This document shows, one piece after another, positions 34,387 to 46,300 of a stretch of 64,000 nucleotides of DNA (position 1 is its first letter; each line of letters begins with the position of its first letter). Below the pieces are notes generated by a model that searched no databases, was not told the origin of the DNA, and saw nothing but the letters and a program-made list of their open reading frames with translations. The position numbers and the translations under genes are program-made. Origin of the DNA: Benincasa hispida (Eukaryota; Streptophyta; Magnoliopsida; Cucurbitales; Cucurbitaceae); NCBI RefSeq assembly GCF_009727055.1, contig NC_052358.1, positions 39,905,954 to 39,969,953 on the forward strand, in the 5' to 3' direction.

Positions 34387-37300
34387 GAAAAAGAAAAAGA
34401 AAAAGAAAAAGAAATATAGCGTTCTTTCATAGATCTCAATTAAGAGATACAAAAACTTTGGAAGAACAAAGTGCACACAAACCATGGTTGGAAAGTTTTT
34501 GTATTGATGTATAGCTTACTTCCTGTGGACTGTGGACCTGGTGTTGCCTTCCCAGGCCCTTTGATGTATTTCTTGAAAACAGATGGCTGTATTTCTTGAA
34601 AATAGAGGGCTGTTCTTGACTATAATGTCTTTGAAATTTTCGTCTTCTTGGTTGGTTTAGTCTAGGAATTCCACTCTCGGAAGAAGTAAACTCACTTTCT
34701 TGATCTTCTTGGTTAACTTCTTGGAATCTTGGAGCAACTCGGCTTCTTGTTGAAGAATCGGATTCACTCTCAGATTCTTGTCTTGGTGGTCTGTCAATTC
34801 CTTCTCTGTCTCTCTCCTCCTTTGTTTCCAGGTCGTCGTGGAGGAAGGGTAGCCAACACCTCTTCCATTTGCCTTGACAACCTTTCAATCGCTCAAGTAA
34901 TTTCTGTCATGCCGATCTTCATTTCTCCTAGAGATTCTTCTACAATCATCAATTGGGTAGTAGAAGGCTTAGGGGTTAGAGGCTCGACGTCCTCGGGTTG
35001 GGGATGACACCCTTCCCTTTTGAGTGTTGCGTTCTTGCTAGCCATAGAGTTCCCACAATTGAGGGCTCTGATACCAAAACTTGATGTGCAAAGTGATGGA
35101 ACTCAATTCTGAAAAAAAAATGCTTCAAAGTTGTATTAAATATAGAGAGAGTTTAATTTAAATACTAAACCCCTTTTACAACATAAACTAAGAGTTACCA
35201 ACGACAACCTTATTTCAAGAATCAAGAGTACACCCAAGATTTCCAAGAAACAAGATTACCAACAAATGTCCTGAAATTTAAAACAAAAACCTGAAGAATC
35301 CACACAAGACAAGCAAGAAAAGTCAAGAAGAACCCTCTGTTTTTCAAGAAACAACCCTCTGTTTTCAGGAAATACATCACCCTTCTTCAATTTCTTTAGG
35401 TTTTCAACGTCCTCCTCTACCTGATAGAAAGATGTTGGAAGTGGTAGGTTTTTGTAAGGTCTCCAATCACTCCAACATATTTAGGGAGATGCAAAAAAGG
35501 TATCCACACAATGTAGCTGGTTTGAAATGTTGTGTGTGGCTCATTTGAGACGTGAGGACCATTGAGAGAGGTTTACGTAGGGGTTTGTGATTTCTAAAGA
35601 AGGAAAAGTTGTAGCAGCCGAGTGCTTGAGGAGGTGGGTTCCAATTTTCTCGAACAATCGACTTATCTTGTTCTTTCTTCATGTTATTGTTTTCTTTGGC
35701 ATTTCTCTGTAATTGATGAAATTATATTATGAAACTCTGAAATCCATAAATTCAATATGACAATATTTCTCTTGTTTTTTTGGGAAGATTCTTGGTTAAT
35801 TTTCAAGTGATATCTTAAAACTGGTATCAGAGCACGTTAAATTGTGGGAAAGACACATACTATGGCACAAAAATAGCATGAGGAAAGAAGTTTCTTGCAT
35901 TAAGGAACTATTGTTGAGTTTGAATAAATGTTTGGAGAAGTTAACTATGGAGGTGAGGCAGATCTCTTAGAACAAGGTGAGAGAGACATTGGTTATCTTT
36001 GATGAGTTTGGTATGAGGCGGAAGCCTTAAAATACTGAAGGAAAATCATTACAACCTAGTGAGTCTAGTGGTCAAAGTGGTCGAAGCTAGTTCAAGAAAT
36101 TGGAAATGCTTGTGTTCTCGAAAATAGATCCAAATTCATGGCTTTGAAGGGCCAAAAGATACTTCAAAATACATGAATTGACGGATATAGAGAAGATCAA
36201 GGTGTTGGTGATCAGTTTTGAGAAGGATGCGGTAGACATGGTTTCGTTGGGTGATTAAGCGAAGGAAGATTGAAACCTGGGCAGATGTGAAGACTTGCTA
36301 TTTAAATTGTTTCGACGGACTCAGGATGGAAGTTTATGTGTTTGATTCTTCTTGATAAAACAAGAAATGTCGTTGGTCGAGTTTCAACATGTTTTAGAAG
36401 TTTGTTCATCCTCGTTTCCACATCTTGAAGAGGATGTTTTGGAGAACACCTTCCTTAAAGGTTTGTGTCCGACGCTCAAGGCAGAGGTGATCATACGTTA
36501 GCTGGTTGGGCTAGAGAAAGTTATAAAACAGGCCTAGTTGATAGAGGATAGGGATTTGTTAGTGAAATTGGCCTTGGTGGATTTGGGGTCCATGAGTCTA
36601 ACTACTGGAGTGGGCCAGAGTACTGTTTAATAGACCATCCATTCTCCTAACCCTAATCAAACAAATTGGGTATCAAAACCTATTGTCCTGGAACCACAAA
36701 AGGATGCAACAATGAAGGTTGTCTAGCATTGAATATTAGTCAAAGTGAGAGAAGGGCTTATGTTTTTGGTGCAATGAGAAATTTTTCATAGTTCACAATT
36801 GTAAGAATCAGAAAGTTTTGAATTAAGGGTAATGGTTGTCCATGACGTAGACAAAATTGAGTTTGAAGTAGAAAGTTTAGATTAGCAACAATTGGAAACT
36901 AAAGCCTTGGAGGTTGATGATGTTGCTGAGTTGGCATTATGAGTTGTATTAGGGTTTTCAGCCCTAGGAACAATGAAGGTCAAATGGGAAGTTGGAAGAA
37001 AAGAGGTAATTTTGCCATCAGTGTTTAGTTGAAGACCTTGATCTGCCAATCACCAAAACATCCAACTACGGAGTAATTGTGGGTTAGGCAATCAGGGGAA
37101 AAAGAGTTTGCAAAGCCATAATGGTGGGACTTCTTGAATGGTTAGTTAAAGAGAATTTCTTACCTCTTCAATTGGGCAATGTTGATGTTATTCTTGGAAT
37201 GCAATGGTTGGGGAAAATGGGCATTGATTGGATTGATTCACTATGATGTTTATTCAGGGGTGAATATTGTTACCATTAAAAGTGACCCCACACTTACTGA

Positions 37301-40300
37301 AGTTGAGGTATCCTTGAAGATGTTGGCTAGAACGTAGTCTGAGGAGGATGAGGAATTCTTGATTGAATTGCAATAGTGATAGTGGTGGAACAAGGAATTC
37401 AATTAAACAAAAAGAGTCAAACAAGCAACGATTGTTGTGTTCAAAATTCGAATGTTGTTGGAAGAGTTTGGTTCAGTTTTTGAATGGCCCACGCAACTCC
37501 CTCCAAAATGAGGGTCAGCCTAGTGAATGTGATGCCATTTTAGTATTCCCATACGTAAAAGAAAGAAATTGAGTAGTTAGTTGAAAAAAGGATGGAGGGT
37601 GGAGGTTTTGTGTAGATTTTTTAGTGTTGGATCAGTGACAGATTATGAAACTTGGTGTAACATATTACTATCAGAGATTTGAGAAAGATTATGGGACAAT
37701 AGCAACACCATTAAATCAAATGCTCCATAAAGATTCTTTCGGCTGGACTTATTGTGTCATGATAACTTTTATAACTTTGAATAGATGATGGTCACTTACA
37801 TGTGTTGGCCCATTCTTTTGAAACAGACTTTTTTATGTGCCGCTTTACCCGAAAATGAGCTTTGCTCCTCTAGGCTCCTGGCGCTCCCGTGGTTCGCGAG
37901 AACAGACATTGAGAGAGCTGTTTCTGATGTGAGATTGATAACTTGTAGAAATACAAGTTATTTATGCCACCTTATCTAGATATTGCGGCCAAAAGATAGT
38001 AAATATGCGTCGATTGTATGAAAATTAGCTCAGAAATACAATAATTATAAATTATTGCAATTACACCCACAAGATGGAAAACATTGTGTACATCAAAGTG
38101 CAATGCGTAAAAGTTTTCTTGATAGATTTAGCTGGGTCTTTATGTTAATCCTCAAAAAATGCTCTCCCCTCTCTCCTCCCCCCTCGTCCTTCCCTCCCTA
38201 GCCTTCTCCCTCACCGATCCTAATCCCCCCACCCTCCTCCTCCCTCACCGATGCAAAGCCTCTCCGATCAGTCACTTTGCCTCTTCTTTTCCTTGCTCTA
38301 TCTATTTTCCCGTGCCCTCCAAAAAGTTTCTTACCCCCGATTCAGACCTCATGGAAATAAAAAGTTGCAAAATAGGAGAACACTTTTTCTGTATGTGGAA
38401 AGTGCTCAATGGAGTATACATGGAAGATATGGAAAAAAGACAAAAGATACTATTCTCTTCTCCATTGTTACAATGGCTAAATGAAGGACTAAAGCAGCTG
38501 CTGAATGGACCAACGTTTGAATTCTTCCTTCTAAAGGAAAGAGTGGATCAGAATGTCATCCGTCTCTCCAAATTTAATGATAACAGTGGATGGTTCGTGG
38601 AATGCGCGGTCTGGCCATGGACAGGAGGTAGAAAAAACATACACATCTCTTATTGCAATGGTACAACTGGATGGCAAGACTTCAGCGATATGGTAAGTGA
38701 ATTCTTAACCTCCTTGCCCTCTTTTGACCCTTCTCAGGTTGCACCCCCTGTTTCAGAGGTTAGTAATAAAAAATCTCAACATCAATGGACTGAAAGAAGA
38801 TCCATGAAAAAAGAAACCAGTTATAGAAGAAAAAACGGAAGGCATACCCTGCAGCCTACCTCAAACTCGAAGCTGAAGCATCTCAAGCAAACTTTTTGGG
38901 TCCAGAAAAACCAAGAGGTATTCAAAGAAGACTTTAACCAGCTTTGGATCTCCAAACTCTTTGCTTTTAATGAGTGGAAGGAAATAGAAGAAAACCTGAA
39001 ACAAGTCTTCCATACACCGGTTATCATCAATCCTCTGTTTGAAGACAAAGTCTTAATCAAGCTAAGCCAAGGGAAGCTAGGAGATCTAATTGAAGCACCT
39101 GGAAAATGGCAATCAATAGGGCCTTGATTTGGGGGTTGGATCTCAATAAACAACCTACCTTTGGATTATTGGTGCATAGCCACATTTGAAGCTATAGGAG
39201 TATATTTCGGAGGACTTGAAAGTGTAGCAAGTGATACTCTTAATTTCATCAATTGTGCTGAAGCAAGAATTAAAGTAAGAAGGAATAGTTGTGGTTTCAT
39301 ACTAGCAACCATAGAAATAAAAGATGAAAAGCATGGAAACATTTTTCTAAATTTTGGGGATATACAATGTGATGAGCCTGTCAAACATCGCAAAGGAGAT
39401 CTTCTCAACCAGTTATCCAATCCAATTGATATTTATCGAGTTCAGCAAGCCATGAAAGATGAAGGGGCAGAATTTGAAGAGCTTGGATCAGATTGGTCCT
39501 TTCTTCTTTCCTCAGACTCTAAGCCGAATTTTGCAAGAAATCCATGTGCAGCGTTATTAAGGAGCCCCGTTCAACAAACTTTGAATCACCAGCCACACTC
39601 ATTTTGCAAGAAAATAGTAGAAGAATTCGAAGAGACACTTCAAAACCTTAAAGAAGTTTTAAATATTTCAAAAACCCGCGAAGGAAATTATCAAGAAGAA
39701 GGCCAAAAGTCACCTCGGCTTAAGAGTGAGAAGTCTTTTCCTCTCCCTTTTCAGAAGATTCCGAATTTGTCAGAGGAAGTAGAAGAGTTCACTCCCTTTT
39801 TACAGCAAAAAAAATCCTTAAAACAGCCGGTTGGCGAAATGGTAGATAAAGAATCTGAACAGCCACATTTATTGAGGAAAGAGAAGGAACCTATGGAATT
39901 AATACACATTGAATCCCCCTCTTGTTCAATAGAAAAGTAAAAAAAAAAACGGCTCTCCCTCATTTAATAGGAGCCGTTACACTCTCTCTCCTTCATTTGA
40001 CAATTTAAACCTCAAAAAAGCAGTTACAACAGGGGAAATTTCAGCAAAGAAATTCGATTTTGAAGCCATCTCTGCAGTCGATCCCTCTTCAGTCAGCCCT
40101 ACACAAGTTACACCCCTTCAACACCATACCTCAAGAGCTCGAACCACTTCCGATCATTTTCCCCTTATTTTTGAAGCTGGTGCATTTGAGTGGGGTCCTT
40201 CCCCTTTTAGATTCTGCAATAGTTGGCTAAAAAATAAGGAATGCTGTTGGATAATTGAAAATTCTTTGTTGATAAAAGGGCAGCAAGATTGGGCTGGGTT

Positions 40301-43300
40301 TCCTTTATATTCCAGACTAAGAAGAGTAAAACAGAGTGTTAAAAAGTGGCTGACAGAGCATGAAAAATCACAGAAAATCAGAGAAGAAACCTTGCTGAAA
40401 GAAATCAGTGAAAGATACCTCCAAGCCGACAGCTTTGAGAACTTTTCAGTAGAAGAAGATATGAGATTATCCTTAAAGGCTGACCTAATATCTCTTTACC
40501 AAATAGAAGAAAGAGACCTAATCCAAAAAAGCAAACTGAATTGGCTTCTTTTGGGTGATGAGAATAATTCCTTTTTTCATCGTTTCCTTGCAGCTAAAAA
40601 AAGGAAGAATCTTATTGCTGAACTATTCAACGACCAAGGATTGCCAACCAAATCTTTAAGAGAGATTGAAACTATTATATTGGATTTCTTCTCCAATTTA
40701 TACACAAAGGACTCAGGTACTCGTTCAGTTCCTTTAAATTTGGCTTGGTCAAAAGTCTCAACTGAAGATAACACTCATTTGATTACAAGATTCAACATAG
40801 CAGAAATTAAAAGTGCTATTCAAGCCTTAGGTAAAAACAAGGCTCCTGGACCAGATGGCTTCATAGTAGAGTTTGTTCTGCATTTCTGGAATTTGTTGAA
40901 GGATGGTTTTAGAGATGTCTTCGAGGAATTTTATCTCAATGGTAAACTCAACTCTTGTATTAAGGAGAATTTCATTTGTTTAATTCAAAAGAAGGAGGAA
41001 ACAGTAAGGATAAGAGACTTTCGACCTATAAGCCTTTCTACTATCATTTATCAGATAATAGCTAAGGTGCTTGTGGAAAGGCTCAAGGTGATCATGCCAT
41101 GTTTAATAAATTCCACTCAAAGCGCCTTTATCGAAGGAAGACAAATCCTGGACCCAATTCTTATAGCCAACGAGGCCGTTGAGGAGTATAGAGCTAAAAA
41201 GAAGCAAGGTTGGATACTAAAGCTTGATTTGGAAAAAGCCTTTGATAGAGTTGACTGGGAGTTTCTTGAAAAAGTACTCCATGAAAAAGGCTTCCACTCA
41301 AAATGGATATCTTGGATTATGGTCTGTATATCTAATCCTAAATTCTCCATATTCATTAATGGAATATTGGCATCAAGAGGAATTAGACAAGAAGTCCCCT
41401 TTCTCCTTTTCTTTTCCTTTTAATTAGTGAAGTACTTTCAGCCTTGATCAAAAGAATTCATGAAAAAGGTTTGTATGAAGGTTTTGTGGTAGGAAAGATA
41501 ATATCCATATCTCAATTCTCCAATTTACAGACGACACTCTCTTATTTTGTAGAAACGACGATGAAATGTTAGAGATTCTCCGGAAAACTCTTACATTATA
41601 TGAATGGTGCTCCGGTCAGAAAATAAATGGGGAAAAGTCAGCCATATGTGGAATTAATATTGAAGAATCCAAGTAAGAAGCCGTGGCATCAAGGTTAGGC
41701 TGTAAATCTGTACAGCTGCCTTTTTTATACTTAGGCCTTCCTTTGGGCGGTTATCCAAAGAAATTAGACTTTTGGCAGCCAGTGTTAGACAAGTTTCAGG
41801 GTAAACTCGATAAATGGAGAAGGTACGACCTCTCAAGAGGTGGTAGAGCAACTCTATGCAACTCAGTGCTTTCAAATCTACCGACCTATTATATGTCTTC
41901 TTTCTTAATGCCAGAAAAGGTCATTTCTTCAATGGAAAGAATCATGAGAAATTTCTTTTGGGAAGGACATAAAGGAGGAAAACTAAATCATTTGGTAAAA
42001 TGGGAGATTGTATAAAAAAAAAGTTGAAGATGGGGGGCTGGCACTAGGAGGTTTAAAAAACAAAATTTGGCTCTTCTTGCCAAATGGGGATGGGTTTTTT
42101 CCATGAAAATTCTTCTCTATGCACAAGTAATAAGGAGTATTCATGGAAGAAGTTTTGGTGATTGGCACACTTTGGGAAAGTCCTTTTTAGCCTCCGAAGT
42201 CCTTGGATTAACATATCAAAAAGCTGGTTGAAAGTAGAAGCCTTGGCTGTCCTTAAAATTGGGAAATGGTTAGCAGATTTGCTTTTTGGCACCGACATTG
42301 GGGCTGGTAATTCACCCCTTAAACTCAGTTTTCCCTCTTTATTTAGAGTTGCTTCCAACCAAAATGGTTCTATTATGGACCATTGGGATTCACAATCACT
42401 CTCTTGGTCTGTACCCTTCAGAAGACTTTTGAAAGAAGAAGAAATACATGAATTTCAGACATTGCTTTCCTTGATTTCCAGCCTAAAGCCTTCTTCCAGA
42501 CCTGACTCTCGATCTTGGTCTTTAGAAACAAGTGGTTCATTCACGGTAAAATCATTGTCTAACCATCTTGCCTTGGCCTCACCTATTGTCACCCACCTTT
42601 TAAAAGCTTTGTGGAAGACCAATAGCCTTCGAAGAGTGAACATTACAATTTGGATCTTGCTGTTTGGATCCTTAAACAGTGCATCAGTTCTGCAACACAA
42701 GCTGCCCTCCCATTTTATTTCTTCGAATGAATGTGTTTTATGTAAATCAGCAGGAAAAGACTTACAACACTTGTTCTTTGACTGTTCCTTCGCAAGAAAT
42801 TGTTGGTTAGTCCTTTTTAAATCATTCAACATCAGTTGGGTGTTCGACTTTACTTGTAAACAGAATGTTCAGCAGTTACTCACTGGTCCTATCCTCAAAA
42901 AAGCCCCAAATCTGATTTGGTGCAATGCAGTAAAAGCAATATTAGTTGAAATTTGGTTCGAAAGAAATCAAAGAATCTTTCAAGATAAAGAACACACTTG
43001 GTTCTTCCGCTATGAGGCCGCCAAACTTAATGCTTCTCAATGGTGTTCTCTTTTAAAGCACTTTGAAGCCTACTCACTTCAAGACATATGTTTGAATTGG
43101 CAAGCATTCATCTTCCCAGTTTGAATATGGCTCAAGGAGAAGGATCAACACTACCCAATTTTGAAGACTCAAGTAGCTAGATTTATTTTATGATTCTCTT
43201 GTTTCCCTCTTAGTTTGTATTTTGGCCATAAAAAAGAGGGCATTTTCTCAGTTTTCTCATTGTTCTGTAAGCTTTATATTTTCCGTCTTTGTCTAAGTTC

Positions 43301-46300
43301 TATGGATATGATGAGGACGCTAAGGAGGTGTTAACCTAGTTGAGATGCCCGGGTGCGTCTCCTGATCCTGTCTCTTGTATCGATCCTATTCAAGTACACA
43401 TCTCGTGTACTTTCTTTTTATGAATTAATAAAAAGTTTATTTCCTTTTCAAAAAAAAAAAAAAACATCATCAAGATAGAAGAAAATGAGATTTCTACTCT
43501 GTTTTGTAGAAAACCAAGTCACTGCTTGCGATCAAGGCTCAAGGCTAAGTGATCAACACATCTCTGTCACATTGCGCTCGTCAATCAACAATGAAGAGAC
43601 GATTAATGCAATGACGGCGCAATGCGACAGTCGATCCAGAGCTGAACTTCAACCGCATGTGGTAATAAAAACGACATCGCATGCGAGCACCCGATTGAAT
43701 GAGGCAGTTGAGCAACGCAAAAGCGGAGGATTGTGACACGTGTACAACTAACGGTTGTGCAGATTTGACGGTCTGATTACATAACAGAAGGAATATTTAT
43801 TCCTCCATCTTTGGAATTTCCATAACAAAAAGTGAGGACCACAAGGCCGGAGTCAAAGATCTTCACCTATAAATACCCCCATAGATTTTAGAGAAAAATA
43901 TGCTACTTGATAAGGGGCTAATTGATGCTAGATTGTTGAGAGAAAGGCTGAGTTGAGTGTTGAACTAAAGAAATCTGGGAAGAAGAAGAGACAATCTTCT
44001 CTCCTCTACTTCTTTCTTCCTCCTCTCTTCTTCTTCTTCTCCTCTTTCTTCTCTCTCGAACTCTTCTTCAAATTGCTCGGAGGCCAGCAACAGACGCTGT
44101 TCCTCCTCGCGCCTCCGTATCCCTTCGAGTCTTGCAAGCTCATTATTACTACGCATTTCTTCGTACTTCAGTCTTCTTCTGTTTCCTTCTGCTATAATGA
44201 GCTTCCCCCTCTCCATTTTCTCCTGCTTTTCCTCCTTTTCTTTTTCTTTCTTCTTCTTCTAATGCGATGATTAGTCTTTGAGGGTCAATAGTAGACCCTT
44301 GCGGCACATTCTCCCTGCAACGTCGCATCAGAGGGGTTCCTTCTCCTTCTTCTCCTTCATCGGTCTCAACCACTTGCGTTGTCTCGGGTTGCGCCAACTC
44401 CATCAACTGCGTTGTTCCCCCCCCCCCCCCCCCCCATCCTCCCTCATGGAGGTTGATTCTCCATCCTTTTCTAGGCTCGCAGCCCTCTGCTTCGCTTCTT
44501 CTTTTCTTAGGCGCCTTTCTTCACGCCGACACATTTTTCTTTCTCTTTCTCGTTCTTCTTCCTTTCCTTCATGGCCTCCTCATCTTCTCATCTTTCTTTT
44601 CTCTTTATTTTTTTTCTCCTTGCGATGATGAGAAAGATTCAGCCTCTCCAGTCTTTCCTCCCTTTGTTTTTCTTTTTCCCTTCAGCTACTTCTTGGTTGC
44701 GTCTCCATTGCAATTCTGGTTGCGTCTCCATTGCAACCTCAGGAATCTCCACAGCAACTTCAGCCTCCTTAGTCACCTCCACTACAATCGCTTCCTTCGC
44801 AATTCTGGAAGGGTCCGTCATAGGTTTTTTGCGTTGGCAGTCACCTCAGGAGTCTCTAGGGCTAGAATGCCTCTTCCTGTTTCTTCTTCAATCACCACTG
44901 TCTTCGCCATTACCAACTGTCTCCTCCTCCGTGGACGTGGTTGATTACAACCCCTGCCTCGGGTAATCCACCTCCTAGCTCCAGATTGCTTAGTATGTTT
45001 ACAAAACACCTCAGTGTCATCGTGTCTTTTCTTCTCGTCTCGGTTGAGACAGCTGGTGGGTTGGAAACAGGGGTACTTTCAGTGCTTTCCCTCTTTTTGA
45101 ACAAGAGGTGGTCTCTAACAGCAAGGGGTTTCTTTGGGCTCTCCCGGCGAAATCTGGGGACGGTGTGGGCTTGGGCAGCGAGCCTGCGACTGGCAACCAG
45201 AATGTTGCCTCTCGGAATATCGACTTTGGTTTAGGAGTTCGAGGGTGAGTAGATTGGTTAGAAAGCTTGGTCAGCCATGGATAAAAGCTTGGGAGAACTG
45301 GGAAAATCGTTTGGTAGCTGGGAAGAAAGAGAGCTTCGTATGCTGTAGGCGTTAAGGGTTTCCGTTGCAAAGATGAGGTAACCTTTCCAAAATGAGGTAA
45401 GGGTCCTATTTATAGGTTGGGCCGTAGTGGGCCCAACGCGACTTTTGCGGCGACAGGTCTCGAGAAGCTCAAAAGGTCCGTCGTTCAAACTTCCCTCATT
45501 TATGAATTTTCAGAAAAATGTCCTTTCGTCTGCAGAATCATCATTGCTTTGGGATATGAAACGATTGGACTACCTAAATTACAAAAAGAATTTTCTTTAA
45601 TATTTTATTCGAATGGACGCAAGATAAAGATTAACGCAATGTGCTCACCAACGCAAATGCATCTTTGCAGAGGATGGGCAACAATGCATACATCCCCGCA
45701 ACACACCCCTTAACCAAACACATTTCTGGAGGATACCTCAACATAGTGCATTTAGCTAAGGACGGCCAAAGGACATATACGCGCGCAACACACCCCTCAA
45801 CTCAATACAGTCGAGTTGGGTGAACGCAAAGCGTATCTCATTGGTTCAAGATGCGTTCATTATCGCCTTGCATACTTGTTGGTAATTGTTTTATTTTTTT
45901 ATTATTTTTAATTTCTTTTTTTTTTATTTTCATCAACACAAGTTGCTATGACTTGCGGCAATAAATTTCTCTTTATTACTCAATCATTCACTATTTAAAG
46001 ACCAACGCATTAATTACAGAAAAGTTAAAAGAATTAAAGACGATACAGAAACAAATGCAATAGAAATAAATGAATAATTGAATTCATAAAGTCAAGAACG
46101 AATTAAATGAGGAATTAAAGTCAACATTCAAGAATTAAAAAAGATAGGAATTTAAGGGAAGCATTAAACATAGTGGTGAGATATGGACCGAAAGATGCGT
46201 TTCCATGAGTGAGTGCAATCCACATCCCTGCAGGCGGTCCTGCTTGCCCGCTCAATATCCTAGGGACATTGCTCCTTTCCAGTAGATCCCGAGGCTTCTG

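Larger units (their letters stand above)
38086..43463 (+). mobile_element. LINE with near-complete ends, endonuclease deleted
   Basis: Inserted in the left LTR arm. Upstream 'aagatggaaaacatt' (38,071) and downstream 'aagatagaagaaaat' (43,472) look like a diverged target duplication. Order: pyrimidine-rich 5' region, ORF1, a deletion across most of the endonuclease, RT, zf-RVT, 3' UTR, poly(A) 43,450-43,463. Same strand as the host gene. Confidence 0.88.

Noticed and set aside
34258..34485. 75-codon reverse frame with poly-Phe
   Set aside because: It is the translation of the (AAAAAG)n microsatellite.
43953..45370. Several 60-160 codon frames as host genes
   Set aside because: They overlap each other on both strands, are low complexity (poly-Ser/Leu/Phe in one direction, poly-Glu/Arg in the other) and lie inside a retroelement core.
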